Source: Xiphydria camelus (taxonomy: Eukaryota; Arthropoda; Insecta; Hymenoptera; Xiphydriidae). From it: DNA of 64,000 nucleotides. Location of the stretch: positions 12,720,580 through 12,784,579 of the forward strand of contig OY783198.1 in the NCBI GenBank assembly GCA_963678675.1, written 5' to 3'. The notes beneath the pieces are model-generated. The model was not told the origin of the DNA and did no database searches. It was given only the letters and a program-made list of their open reading frames with translations. Shown here in pieces: positions 25,901 to 39,300 of this stretch (positions within the stretch are counted from its first letter, which is position 1; each line of letters opens with the position of its first letter). The position numbers and the translations under genes were made by a program.

Positions 25901-28900
25901 TTGCCGGCAGAATGCGACCGCCCATAGGTGAACGAGGCGTAACACAAAATGCGTCACGGGACGCCTGCTAGATGTAAAACATCGAAATCTTCTTTGCGGA
26001 AAGTAGGCGATAGGAAGGATGGACCACGCGTCTGTCGAAAGAACACATGAGCCATTGCGCAACTATACTTTATAACTGTGAACTAATAAACGGTACGAAC
26101 CGTTGTGTCGAATTTCGTTTATCGCGAGACGAACCGGTGGCAGAGTTAAGAGAGAGTAAACTAAATGCGTTTTTTCAATTAGACAAGTTAGGGTCAAGTG
26201 GTGTAAAAACGAGACTAGAAATGTGTTGGATAAAAACGAGACACTCGTATAAATCATACTAAAATACATTGAGTTCACAAGTTCGATTTTTAAACTCAAA
26301 CTAAATGTATTTTGGTATGATTTGTACGAGTGTCTCGTTTCGATGGCAAACTCCAACTTTTGAATTTCCCTGACATTTGGCAGGAAGTGGTTGGGTCGGT
26401 CCTATAGTCATTCATATGTACTTAATAATAAAAAGCTATTCTCCTACATGTATACATATTCTCCTGATGAATAAATTCCAAAAAGTAGTGTAATCCCCCC
26501 ACAAAAGCAGACTCTCTTTAAAAAAAGGCGGCATGTTCATTCAGTGCCAACGAAAATTGATACGTAAAATACTCTCCAAAAAAGATTTGAAATCAATTAA
26601 AGTCGCCATGTTCAAGATTTATATAAAAAATAAGGCATCGTTTGGAAGTAAAAATTATTGTAAATCAAGTTACTACAAAATTCGACTAAAAAAATTTATA
26701 AAAAAATGTTAATAAAAAAGAACGCCGCATTTTTTTTCAAAATAAAAAATTCAGACAGAATTATACTCGATGTTTATGCACTTATGATTTGAAATAAATT
26801 CATACACTCTCTTATATGATACCACCAGTATACCGAATGTCGTACGGGAAACCGATCAGGCAGGGGCCTTCTGAATTTCTTTTAATTTGACTTCGGCAGT
26901 GCAATTTATGAATCATTCTAGCACCGTCCAAGCACTGCCAAATATTCGGTATATTGGACAAAATATGAAAACTTGCACGCGGCAAGTTCTTTTTTATTAA
27001 TTTTTTTTAATAATTTTTTTTATAAATTTTTTTAGTCGAATTTTGTAGTAACGATTTACAATAATTTTCCTGTCAAATGATGCCCTTTCCTTTTTATACA
27101 TAAATCTTGAACATGATCTTAATTGACTTCAAATCTCTTTTGAAGAGTATTTTACGTATCAATTTTTGTTGGCAGTGGATGAACATGCCGCCTTTTATAC
27201 AGAGAATCTGCTTTTGTGGAGGTAAAGTATTACGGGAGAACTTCTGCCGAAATTGTTGCCGGCAGAATGCGACCGCCCATAGGTGAACGAGGCGTAACAC
27301 AAAATGCGTCACGGAACGCCTGCTAGATGTAAAACATCGAAATCTTCTTTGCGGAAAGTAGGCGATAGGACACGCGTCTGTCGAAAGAACACATGAGCCA
27401 GTGCGCAACTATACTTTATAACTGTGAACTAATAAACGGTACGAACCGTTGTGTCGAATTTCGTTTATCGCGAGACGAACCGGTGGCAGAGTTAAGAGAG
27501 AGTAAACTAAATGCGTTTTTTCAATTAGACAAGTTAGGGTCAAGTGGTGTAAAAACGAGACTGGAAATGTGTTGGATAAAAACGAGACACTCGTATAAAT
27601 CATACTAAAATACATTGAGTTCACAAGTTCGATTTTTAAACTCAAACTAAATGTATTTTGGTATGATTTGTACGAGTGTCTCGTTTCGATGGCAAACTCC
27701 AACTTTTGAATTTCCCTGACATTTGGCAGGAAGTGGTTGGGTCGGTCCTATAGTCATTCATATGTACTTAATAATAAAAAGCTATTCTCCTACATGTATA
27801 CATATTCTTCTGATGAATAAATTCCAAAAAGTAGTGCAATCCCCCCACAAAAGCAGACTCTCTTTAAAAAAAGGCGGCATGTTCATTCAGTGCCAACGAA
27901 AATTGAAACGTAAAATACTCTCCAAAAAAGATTTGAAATCAATTAAAATCGCCATGTTCAAGATTTATATAAAAAATAAGGCATCGTTTGAAAGTAAAAA
28001 TTATTGTAAATCAAGTTACTACAAAATTCGACTAAAAAAATTTATAAAAAAATGTTAATAAAAAAGAACGCCGTATTTTTTTTCAAAATAAAAAATTCAG
28101 ACAGAATTATACTCGATGTTTATGCACTTATGATTTGAAATAAATTCATACACTCTCTTATATGATACCACCAGTATACCGAATGTCGTACGGGAAACCG
28201 ATCAGGCAGGGGCCTTCTGAATTTCTTTTAATTTGACTTCGGCAGTGCAATTTATGAATCATTCTAGCACCGTCCAAGCACTGCCAAATATTCGGTATAT
28301 TGGACAAAATATGAAAACTTGCACGCGGCAAGTTCTTTTTTATTAATTTTTTTCAATAATTTTTTTTATAAATTTTTTTAGTCGAATTTTGTAGTAACGA
28401 TTTACAATAATTTTCCTGTCAAATGATGCCCTTTCCTTTTTATACATAAATCTTGAACATGATCTTAATTGACTTCAAATCTCTTTTGAAGAGTATTTTA
28501 CGTATCAATTTTTGTTGGCAGTGGATGAACATGCCGCCTTTTATACAGAGAATCTGCTTTTGTGGAGGTAAAGTATTACGGGAGAACTTCTGCCGAAATT
28601 GTTGCCGGCAGAATGCGACCGCCCATAGGTGAACGAGGCGTAACACAAAATGCGTCACGGGACGCCTGCTAGATGTAAAACATCGAAATCTTCTTTGCGG
28701 AAAGTAGGCGATAGGAAGGATGGACCACGCGTCTGTCGAAAGAACACATGAGCCATTGCGCAACTATACTTTATAACTGTGAACTAATAAACGGTACGAA
28801 CCGTTGTGTCGAATTTCGTTTATCGCGAGACGAACCGGTGGCAGAGTTAAGAGAGAGTAAACTAAATGCGTTTTTTCAATTAGACAAGTTAGGGTCAAGT

Positions 28901-31900
28901 GGTGTAAAAACGAGACTAGAAATGTGTTGGATAAAAACGAGACACTCGTATAAATCATACTAAAATACATTGAGTTCACAAGTTCGATTTTTAAACTCAA
29001 ACTAAATGTATTTTGGTATGATTTGTACGAGTGTCTCGTTTCGATGGCAAACTCCAACTTTTGAATTTCCCTGACATTTGGCAGGAAGTGGTTGGGTCGG
29101 TCCTATAGTCATTCATATGTACTTAATAATAAAAAGCTATTCTCCTACATGTATACATATTCTCCTGATGAATAAATTCCAAAAAGTAGTGTAATCCCCC
29201 CACAAAAGCAGACTCTCTTTAAAAAAAGGCGGCATGTTCATTCAGTGCCAACGAAAATTGATACGTAAAATACTCTCCAAAAAAGATTTGAAATCAATTA
29301 AAGTCGCCATGTTCAAGATTTATATAAAAAATAAGGCATCGTTTGGAAGTAAAAATTATTGTAAATCAAGTTACTACAAAATTCGACTAAAAAAATTTAT
29401 AAAAAAATGTTAATAAAAAAGAACGCCGCATTTTTTTTCAAAATAAAAAATTCAGACAGAATTATACTCGATGTTTATGCACTTATGATTTGAAATAAAT
29501 TCATACACTCTCTTATATGATACCACCAGTATACCGAATGTCGTACGGGAAACCGATCAGGCAGGGGCCTTCTGAATTTCTTTTAATTTGACTTCGGCAG
29601 TGCAATTTATGAATCATTCTAGCACCGTCCAAGCACTGCCAAATATTCGGTATATTGGACAAAATATGAAAACTTGCACGCGGCAAGTTCTTTTTTATTA
29701 ATTTTTTTTAATAATTTTTTTTATAAATTTTTTTAGTCGAATTTTGTAGTAACGATTTACAATAATTTTCCTGTCAAATGATGCCCTTTCCTTTTTATAC
29801 ATAAATCTTGAACATGATCTTAATTGACTTCAAATCTCTTTTGAAGAGTATTTTACGTATCAATTTTTGTTGGCAGTGGATGAACATGCCGCCTTTTATA
29901 CAGAGAATCTGCTTTTGTGGAGGTAAAGTATTACGGGAGAACTTCTGCCGAAATTGTTGCCGGCAGAATGCGACCGCCCATAGGTGAACGAGGCGTAACA
30001 CAAAATGCGTCACGGAACGCCTGCTAGATGTAAAACATCGAAATCTTCTTTGCGGAAAGTAGGCGATAGGACACGCGTCTGTCGAAAGAACACATGAGCC
30101 AGTGCGCAACTATACTTTATAACTGTGAACTAATAAACGGTACGAACCGTTGTGTCGAATTTCGTTTATCGCGAGACGAACCGGTGGCAGAGTTAAGAGA
30201 GAGTAAACTAAATGCGTTTTTTCAATTAGACAAGTTAGGGTCAAGTGGTGTAAAAACGAGACTGGAAATGTGTTGGATAAAAACGAGACACTCGTATAAA
30301 TCATACTAAAATACATTGAGTTCACAAGTTCGATTTTTAAACTCAAACTAAATGTATTTTGGTATGATTTGTACGAGTGTCTCGTTTCGATGGCAAACTC
30401 CAACTTTTGAATTTCCCTGACATTTGGCAGGAAGTGGTTGGGTCGGTCCTATAGTCATTCATATGTACTTAATAATAAAAAGCTATTCTCCTACATGTAT
30501 ACATATTCTTCTGATGAATAAATTCCAAAAAGTAGTGCAATCCCCCCACAAAAGCAGACTCTCTTTAAAAAAAGGCGGCATGTTCATTCAGTGCCAACGA
30601 AAATTGAAACGTAAAATACTCTCCAAAAAAGATTTGAAATCAATTAAAATCGCCATGTTCAAGATTTATATAAAAAATAAGGCATCGTTTGAAAGTAAAA
30701 ATTATTGTAAATCAAGTTACTACAAAATTCGACTAAAAAAATTTATAAAAAAATGTTAATAAAAAAGAACGCCGTATTTTTTTTCAAAATAAAAAATTCA
30801 GACAGAATTATACTCGATGTTTATGCACTTATGATTTGAAATAAATTCATACACTCTCTTATATGATACCACCAGTATACCGAATGTCGTACGGGAAACC
30901 GATCAGGCAGGGGCCTTCTGAATTTCTTTTAATTTGACTTCGGCAGTGCAATTTATGAATCATTCTAGCACCGTCCAAGCACTGCCAAATATTCGGTATA
31001 TTGGACAAAATATGAAAACTTGCACGCGGCAAGTTCTTTTTTATTAATTTTTTTCAATAATTTTTTTTATAAATTTTTTTAGTCGAATTTTGTAGTAACG
31101 ATTTACAATAATTTTCCTGTCAAATGATGCCCTTTCCTTTTTATACATAAATCTTGAACATGATCTTAATTGACTTCAAATCTCTTTTGAAGAGTATTTT
31201 ACGTATCAATTTTTGTTGGCAGTGGATGAACATGCCGCCTTTTATACAGAGAATCTGCTTTTGTGGAGGTAAAGTATTACGGGAGAACTTCTGCCGAAAT
31301 TGTTGCCGGCAGAATGCGACCGCCCATAGGTGAACGAGGCGTAACACAAAATGCGTCACGGGACGCCTGCTAGATGTAAAACATCGAAATCTTCTTTGCG
31401 GAAAGTAGGCGATAGGAAGGATGGACCACGCGTCTGTCGAAAGAACACATGAGCCATTGCGCAACTATACTTTATAACTGTGAACTAATAAACGGTACGA
31501 ACCGTTGTGTCGAATTTCGTTTATCGCGAGACGAACCGGTGGCAGAGTTAAGAGAGAGTAAACTAAATGCGTTTTTTCAATTAGACAAGTTAGGGTCAAG
31601 TGGTGTAAAAACGAGACTAGAAATGTGTTGGATAAAAACGAGACACTCGTATAAATCATACTAAAATACATTGAGTTCACAAGTTCGATTTTTAAACTCA
31701 AACTAAATGTATTTTGGTATGATTTGTACGAGTGTCTCGTTTCGATGGCAAACTCCAACTTTTGAATTTCCCTGACATTTGGCAGGAAGTGGTTGGGTCG
31801 GTCCTATAGTCATTCATATGTACTTAATAATAAAAAGCTATTCTCCTACATGTATACATATTCTCCTGATGAATAAATTCCAAAAAGTAGTGTAATCCCC

Positions 31901-31962
31901 CCACAAAAGCAGACTCTCTTTAAAAAAAGGCGGCATGTTCATTCAGTGCCAACGAAAATTGA

Positions 31963-31966
31963 TACG
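31963..31966 (+). repeat. Target-site duplication, left (TACG)
   Basis: TACG directly precedes the LTR and is matched by TACG at 32869-32872. Uninterrupted units have a single TACG here, within a TACGTA palindrome. Four bases is a normal duplication length for LTR retrotransposon integrases. Confidence 0.85.
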
Positions 31967-31993
31967 TGTAGGAGGGGTAATATGTACAGAGCG

Positions 31994-32022
31994 CGAATAA
32001 ACTAGGAACTAAGGTTTATTCG
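31994..32022 (-). promoter_or_regulatory. Poly(A) signal within a perfect inverted repeat
   Basis: CGAATAAAC (31994-32002) and GTTTATTCG (32014-32022) form a perfect 9-bp inverted repeat, so AATAAA can be read on either strand. The minus-strand copy lies about 50 bp before the LTR 3' end, the usual place for a polyadenylation signal at the R-U5 border. This supports minus orientation. Confidence 0.5.
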
Positions 32023-32119
32023 TGATCTGGGATACAAAATGGTAGCGTAAGCGTGTGGAAAGAGAAGATCCCAGGAGGGATCGAGCTCGGAGAAGCGTCG
32101 GAGGGGGCTGCCGGTCGGG

Positions 32120-32242
32120 CTGCTCGTAGGCGGTGCGGGTCGTCCTCAGGAACGGCTGCGTCGGTCCTGGCGTGCCGGAACTGCTCGAAGGCGGTGCGGG
32201 TCGTCCTCAGAAACGGCTGCGTCGGTCCTGGCGTGCCGGGGG
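32120..32242. repeat. 61-bp tandem duplication in the LTR
   Basis: Two adjacent copies (32120-32180 and 32181-32242) start CTGCTCG and run through GGCGGTGCGGGTCGTCCTCAG. They differ at only about two bases plus a 1-bp length change near the end. A third start, CTGCTCGCG, at 32243 diverges at once. The near identity points to a recent duplication. Confidence 0.9.
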
Positions 32243-32353
32243 CTGCTCGCGTCCCGGGAATCGTCGTCAGGCCGGAGGCGAAGGTAACTCGTCCGCGTAG
32301 AAGGTCGCCGGGTAGGCGAGGCGACGTGGGAACGTCGGCTGGAGCGGCGAGGA

Positions 32354-32647
32354 CGCTAGGGTGTTCGTGGAGCGAAAACTGCCGCTAGCGAACCTCAAGC
32401 CGGGACGGCGTAGGGCCGTCAGAGATCTGCGCGCGAGAGGGTGTTCGCTGAGCGAAGACTTCCCTCTCGGTTGCTCGAGAGTCGATCGGTGAACCACGAG
32501 AGCTGCGATGTTCGCTGAGCGAAAACTGTCGCCGCTTGTGTGGAGGCCGTTCGACTACTAGGGTGTTCGCTGAGCGAAAACTTCCCTAGGGCGTTCGACT
32601 GAGACTTCCGAGGGATAGTGGTGTTCGCTGAGCGAAAACTTCCACTA
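32354..32647 (-). repeat. Five covarying hairpins with a shared core in the LTR
   Basis: The core TTCGC-TGA-GCGAA, preceded by TG and followed by AACTT or AACTG, occurs five times. One core varies to TTCGT-GGA-GCGAA and one has GACTT in place of AACTT. Each core is enclosed by a different but complementary outer stem. These are CGCTAG/CTAGCG (32354-32390), CGAGAGGG/CCCTCTCG (32434-32469), AGCTGCGA/TCGCCGCT with one mismatch (32501-32536), CTAGGG/CCCTAG (32558-32589) and TAGTGG/CCACTA (32616-32647). Changing stems with kept pairing around a fixed internal loop is the mark of a conserved folded RNA or DNA. The role is unknown. Confidence 0.85.
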
Positions 32648-32690
32648 CCGTGACTCGAGATGGTCTGGCGGCGATGGCTCGCCGGCCGTC

Positions 32691-32697
32691 TAATATA
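32691..32697 (-). promoter_or_regulatory. Possible TATA box of the LTR
   Basis: On the minus strand the sequence reads GGGGTATATTAGACG, about 170 bp inside the LTR 5' end. A start site some 30 bp downstream would place all five hairpins in the transcribed leader. This is inferred from motif and position only. Confidence 0.4.
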
Positions 32698-32868
32698 CCC
32701 CGTTTGCGGACCTTGCCGAAAGCCCGCTGATGACCGATGACCGTTAGGTCCTCGGATGACGCGTCCTAACTACCTGCGCGTCCCTTATGACGCGCTCGGG
32801 GCTGTCTCCAACCCTTGAATCGTCGGCAGGCTAACGCATGCCGACTCGGCTGCGATCCACGCGTTACA

Positions 32869-32872
32869 TACG
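32869..32872 (+). repeat. Target-site duplication, right (TACG)
   Basis: This is the second copy of TACG, immediately after the LTR end TTACA. Satellite sequence resumes in register as TAAAATACTC. Confidence 0.85.
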
Positions 32873-33307
32873 TAAAATACTCTCCAAAAAAGATTTGAAA
32901 TCAATTAAAGTCGCCATGTTCAAGATTTATATAAAAAATAAGGCATCGTTTGGAAGTAAAAATTATTGTAAATCAAGTTACTACAAAATTCGACTAAAAA
33001 AATTTATAAAAAAATGTTAATAAAAAAGAACGCCGTATTTTTTTTCAAAATAAAAAATTCAGACAGAATTATACTCGATGTTTATGCACTTATGATTTGA
33101 AATAAATTCATACACTCTCTTATATGATACCACCAGTATACCGAATGTCGTACGGGAAACCGATCAGGCAGGGGCCTTCTGAATTTCTTTTAATTTGACT
33201 TCGGCAGTGCAATTTATGAATCATTCTAGCACCGTCCAAGCACTGCCAAATATTCGGTATATTGGACAAAATATGAAAACTTGCACGCGGCAAGTTCTTT
33301 TTTATTA

Positions 33308-36300
33308 ATTTTTTTCAATAATTTTTTTTATAAATTTTTTTAGTCGAATTTTGTAGTAACGATTTACAATAATTTTCCTGTCAAATGATGCCCTTTCCTT
33401 TTTATACATAAATCTTGAACATGATCTTAATTGACTTCAAATCTCTTTTGAAGAGTATTTTACGTATCAATTTTTGTTGGCAGTGGATGAACATGCCGCC
33501 TTTTATACAGAGAATCTGCTTTTGTGGAGGTAAAGTATTATGGGAGAACTTCTGCCGAAATTGTTGCCGGCAGAATGCGACCGCCCATAGGTGAACGAGG
33601 CGTAACACAAAATGCGTCACGGGACGCCTGCTAGATGTAAAACATCGAAATCTTCTTTGCGGAAAGTAGGCGATAGGAAGGATGGACCACGCGTCTGTCG
33701 AAAGAACACATGAGCCATTGCGCAACTATACTTTATAACTGTGAACTAATAAACGGTACGAACCGTTGTGTCGAATTTCGTTTATCGCGAGACGAACCGG
33801 TGGCAGAGTTAAGAGAGAGTAAACTAAATGCGTTTTTTCAATTAGACAAGTTAGGGTCAAGTGGTGTAAAAACGAGACTAGAAATGTGTTGGATAAAAAC
33901 GAGACACTCGTATAAATCATACTAAAATACATTGAGTTCACAAGTTCGATTTTTAAACTCAAACTAAATGTATTTTGGTATGATTTGTACGAGTGTCTCG
34001 TTTCGATGGCAAACTCCAACTTTTGAATTTCCCTGACATTTGGCAGGAAGTGGTTGGGTCGGTCCTATAGTCATTCATATGTACTTAATAATAAAAAGCT
34101 ATTCTCCTACATATATACATATTCTCCTGATGAATAAATTCCAAAAAGTAGTGTAATCCCCCCACAAAAGCAGACTCTCTTTAAAAAAAGGCGGCATGTT
34201 CATTCAGTGCCAACGAAAATTGATACGTAAAATACTCTCCAAAAAAGATTTGAAATCAATTAAAGTCGCCATGTTCAAGATTTATATAAAAAATAAGGCA
34301 TCGTTTGGAAGTAAAAATTATTGTAAATCAAGTTACTACAAAATTCGACTAAAAAAATTTATAAAAAAATGTTAATAAAAAAGAACGCCGCATTTTTTTT
34401 CAAAATAAAAAATTCAGACAGAATTATACTCGATGTTTATGCACTTATGATTTGAAATAAATTCATACACTCTCTTATATGATACCACCAGTATACCGAA
34501 TGTCGTACGGGAAACCGATCAGGCAGGGGCCTTCTGAATTTCTTTTAATTTGACTTCGGCAGTGCAATTTATGAATCATTCTAGCACCGTCCAAGCACTG
34601 CCAAATATTCGGTATATTGGACAAAATATGAAAACTTGCACGCGGCAAGTTCTTTTTTATTAATTTTTTTTAATAATTTTTTTTATAAATTTTTTTAGTC
34701 GAATTTTGTAGTAACGATTTACAATAATTTTCCTGTCAAATGATGCCCTTTCCTTTTTATACATAAATCTTGAACATGATCTTAATTGACTTCAAATCTC
34801 TTTTGAAGAGTATTTTACGTATCAATTTTTGTTGGCAGTGGATGAACATGCCGCCTTTTATACAGAGAATCTGCTTTTGTGGAGGTAAAGTATTACGGGA
34901 GAACTTCTGCCGAAATTGTTGCCGGCAGAATGCGACCGCCCATAGGTGAACGAGGCGTAACACAAAATGCGTCACGGAACGCCTGCTAGATGTAAAACAT
35001 CGAAATCTTCTTTGCGGAAAGTAGGCGATAGGACACGCGTCTGTCGAAAGAACACATGAGCCAGTGCGCAACTATACTTTATAACTGTGAACTAATAAAC
35101 GGTACGAACCGTTGTGTCGAATTTCGTTTATCGCGAGACGAACCGGTGGCAGAGTTAAGAGAGAGTAAACTAAATGCGTTTTTTCAATTAGACAAGTTAG
35201 GGTCAAGTGGTGTAAAAACGAGACTGGAAATGTGTTGGATAAAAACGAGACACTCGTATAAATCATACTAAAATACATTGAGTTCACAAGTTCGATTTTT
35301 AAACTCAAACTAAATGTATTTTGGTATGATTTGTACGAGTGTCTCGTTTCGATGGCAAACTCCAACTTTTGAATTTCCCTGACATTTGGCAGGAAGTGGT
35401 TGGGTCGGTCCTATAGTCATTCATATGTACTTAATAATAAAAAGCTATTCTCCTACATGTATACATATTCTTCTGATGAATAAATTCCAAAAAGTAGTGC
35501 AATCCCCCCACAAAAGCAGACTCTCTTTAAAAAAAGGCGGCATGTTCATTCAGTGCCAACGAAAATTGAAACGTAAAATACTCTCCAAAAAAGATTTGAA
35601 ATCAATTAAAATCGCCATGTTCAAGATTTATATAAAAAATAAGGCATCGTTTGAAAGTAAAAATTATTGTAAATCAAGTTACTACAAAATTCGACTAAAA
35701 AAATTTATAAAAAAATGTTAATAAAAAAGAACGCCGTATTTTTTTTCAAAATAAAAAATTCAGACAGAATTATACTCGATGTTTATGCACTTATGATTTG
35801 AAATAAATTCATACACTCTCTTATATGATACCACCAGTATACCGAATGTCGTACGGGAAACCGATCAGGCAGGGGCCTTCTGAATTTCTTTTAATTTGAC
35901 TTCGGCAGTGCAATTTATGAATCATTCTAGCACCGTCCAAGCACTGCCAAATATTCGGTATATTGGACAAAATATGAAAACTTGCACGCGGCAAGTTCTT
36001 TTTTATTAATTTTTTTCAATAATTTTTTTTATAAATTTTTTTAGTCGAATTTTGTAGTAACGATTTACAATAATTTTCCTGTCAAATGATGCCCTTTCCT
36101 TTTTATACATAAATCTTGAACATGATCTTAATTGACTTCAAATCTCTTTTGAAGAGTATTTTACGTATCAATTTTTGTTGGCAGTGGATGAACATGCCGC
36201 CTTTTATACAGAGAATCTGCTTTTGTGGAGGTAAAGTATTACGGGAGAACTTCTGCCGAAATTGTTGCCGGCAGAATGCGACCGCCCATAGGTGAACGAG

Positions 36301-39300
36301 GCGTAACACAAAATGCGTCACGGGACGCCTGCTAGATGTAAAACATCGAAATCTTCTTTGCGGAAAGTAGGCGATAGGAAGGATGGACCACGCGTCTGTC
36401 GAAAGAACACATGAGCCATTGCGCAACTATACTTTATAACTGTGAACTAATAAACGGTACGAACCGTTGTGTCGAATTTCGTTTATCGCGAGACGAACCG
36501 GTGGCAGAGTTAAGAGAGAGTAAACTAAATGCGTTTTTTCAATTAGACAAGTTAGGGTCAAGTGGTGTAAAAACGAGACTAGAAATGTGTTGGATAAAAA
36601 CGAGACACTCGTATAAATCATACTAAAATACATTGAGTTCACAAGTTCGATTTTTAAACTCAAACTAAATGTATTTTGGTATGATTTGTACGAGTGTCTC
36701 GTTTCGATGGCAAACTCCAACTTTTGAATTTCCCTGACATTTGGCAGGAAGTGGTTGGGTCGGTCCTATAGTCATTCATATGTACTTAATAATAAAAAGC
36801 TATTCTCCTACATGTATACATATTCTCCTGATGAATAAATTCCAAAAAGTAGTGTAATCCCCCCACAAAAGCAGACTCTCTTTAAAAAAAGGCGGCATGT
36901 TCATTCAGTGCCAACGAAAATTGATACGTAAAATACTCTCCAAAAAAGATTTGAAATCAATTAAAGTCGCCATGTTCAAGATTTATATAAAAAATAAGGC
37001 ATCGTTTGGAAGTAAAAATTATTGTAAATCAAGTTACTACAAAATTCGACTAAAAAAATTTATAAAAAAATGTTAATAAAAAAGAACGCCGCATTTTTTT
37101 TCAAAATAAAAAATTCAGACAGAATTATACTCGATGTTTATGCACTTATGATTTGAAATAAATTCATACACTCTCTTATATGATACCACCAGTATACCGA
37201 ATGTCGTACGGGAAACCGATCAGGCAGGGGCCTTCTGAATTTCTTTTAATTTGACTTCGGCAGTGCAATTTATGAATCATTCTAGCACCGTCCAAGCACT
37301 GCCAAATATTCGGTATATTGGACAAAATATGAAAACTTGCACGCGGCAAGTTCTTTTTTATTAATTTTTTTTAATAATTTTTTTTATAAATTTTTTTAGT
37401 CGAATTTTGTAGTAACGATTTACAATAATTTTCCTGTCAAATGATGCCCTTTCCTTTTTATACATAAATCTTGAACATGATCTTAATTGACTTCAAATCT
37501 CTTTTGAAGAGTATTTTACGTATCAATTTTTGTTGGCAGTGGATGAACATGCCGCCTTTTATACAGAGAATCTGCTTTTGTGGAGGTAAAGTATTACGGG
37601 AGAACTTCTGCCGAAATTGTTGCCGGCAGAATGCGACCGCCCATAGGTGAACGAGGCGTAACACAAAATGCGTCACGGAACGCCTGCTAGATGTAAAACA
37701 TCGAAATCTTCTTTGCGGAAAGTAGGCGATAGGACACGCGTCTGTCGAAAGAACACATGAGCCAGTGCGCAACTATACTTTATAACTGTGAACTAATAAA
37801 CGGTACGAACCGTTGTGTCGAATTTCGTTTATCGCGAGACGAACCGGTGGCAGAGTTAAGAGAGAGTAAACTAAATGCGTTTTTTCAATTAGACAAGTTA
37901 GGGTCAAGTGGTGTAAAAACGAGACTGGAAATGTGTTGGATAAAAACGAGACACTCGTATAAATCATACTAAAATACATTGAGTTCACAAGTTCGATTTT
38001 TAAACTCAAACTAAATGTATTTTGGTATGATTTGTACGAGTGTCTCGTTTCGATGGCAAACTCCAACTTTTGAATTTCCCTGACATTTGGCAGGAAGTGG
38101 TTGGGTCGGTCCTATAGTCATTCATATGTACTTAATAATAAAAAGCTATTCTCCTACATGTATACATATTCTTCTGATGAATAAATTCCAAAAAGTAGTG
38201 CAATCCCCCCACAAAAGCAGACTCTCTTTAAAAAAAGGCGGCATGTTCATTCAGTGCCAACGAAAATTGAAACGTAAAATACTCTCCAAAAAAGATTTGA
38301 AATCAATTAAAATCGCCATGTTCAAGATTTATATAAAAAATAAGGCATCGTTTGAAAGTAAAAATTATTGTAAATCAAGTTACTACAAAATTCGACTAAA
38401 AAAATTTATAAAAAAATGTTAATAAAAAAGAACGCCGTATTTTTTTTCAAAATAAAAAATTCAGACAGAATTATACTCGATGTTTATGCACTTATGATTT
38501 GAAATAAATTCATACACTCTCTTATATGATACCACCAGTATACCGAATGTCGTACGGGAAACCGATCAGGCAGGGGCCTTCTGAATTTCTTTTAATTTGA
38601 CTTCGGCAGTGCAATTTATGAATCATTCTAGCACCGTCCAAGCACTGCCAAATATTCGGTATATTGGACAAAATATGAAAACTTGCACGCGGCAAGTTCT
38701 TTTTTATTAATTTTTTTCAATAATTTTTTTTATAAATTTTTTTAGTCGAATTTTGTAGTAACGATTTACAATAATTTTCCTGTCAAATGATGCCCTTTCC
38801 TTTTTATACATAAATCTTGAACATGATCTTAATTGACTTCAAATCTCTTTTGAAGAGTATTTTACGTATCAATTTTTGTTGGCAGTGGATGAACATGCCG
38901 CCTTTTATACAGAGAATCTGCTTTTGTGGAGGTAAAGTATTACGGGAGAACTTCTGCCGAAATTGTTGCCGGCAGAATGCGACCGCCCATAGGTGAACGA
39001 GGCGTAACACAAAATGCGTCACGGGACGCCTGCTATATGTAAAACATCGAAATCTTCTTTGCGGAAAGTAGGCGATAGGAAGGATGGACCACGCGTCTGT
39101 CGAAAGAACACATGAGCCATTGCGCAACTATACTTTATAACTGTGAACTAATAAACGGTACGAACCGTTGTGTCGAATTTCGTTTATCGCGAGACGAACC
39201 GGTGGCAGAGTTAAGAGAGAGTAAACTAAATGCGTTTTTTCAATTAGACAAGTTAGGGTCAAGTGGTGTAAAAACGAGACTAGAAATGTGTTGGATAAAA

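Larger units (their letters stand above)
31967..32868 (-). mobile_element. Solo LTR of an LTR retrotransposon, 902 bp
   Basis: The insert interrupts the right arm of unit 24. Its ends are TGTA and TACA, as in LTRs, and it is flanked on both sides by TACG, which occurs once in uninterrupted units (GATACGTAAAATACTC). No internal retroviral-type genes, second LTR or primer-binding site are present, so it is a solo LTR left by recombination between two LTRs. Minus orientation is preferred. On that strand TATATTA lies about 170 bp from the 5' end and AATAAA about 50 bp from the 3' end. The sequence is G/C-rich, unlike the satellite. The family is undetermined: Bel/Pao or Gypsy would both fit the short duplication. 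Small ORFs inside are not considered genes. Confidence 0.85.
22944..33307. repeat. Heptameric higher-order repeat, copy 1 (units 18-24)
   Basis: Unit order is A B A B A B A. Subtracting the 902-bp LTR and its 4-bp duplication, the block is 9,458 bp, exactly four A lengths (1,355) plus three B lengths (1,346). Unit 18 has a private TGTAGAGG variant near 23,160. Unit 24 holds the solo LTR and is followed directly by another A unit, forming the first A-A junction at 33,308. Confidence 0.75.

Noticed and set aside
32053..32497. ORFs of 111 (plus) and 76 (minus) codons within the LTR
   Set aside because: Chance frames in G/C-rich, internally duplicated LTR sequence. They overlap each other and show no domain.
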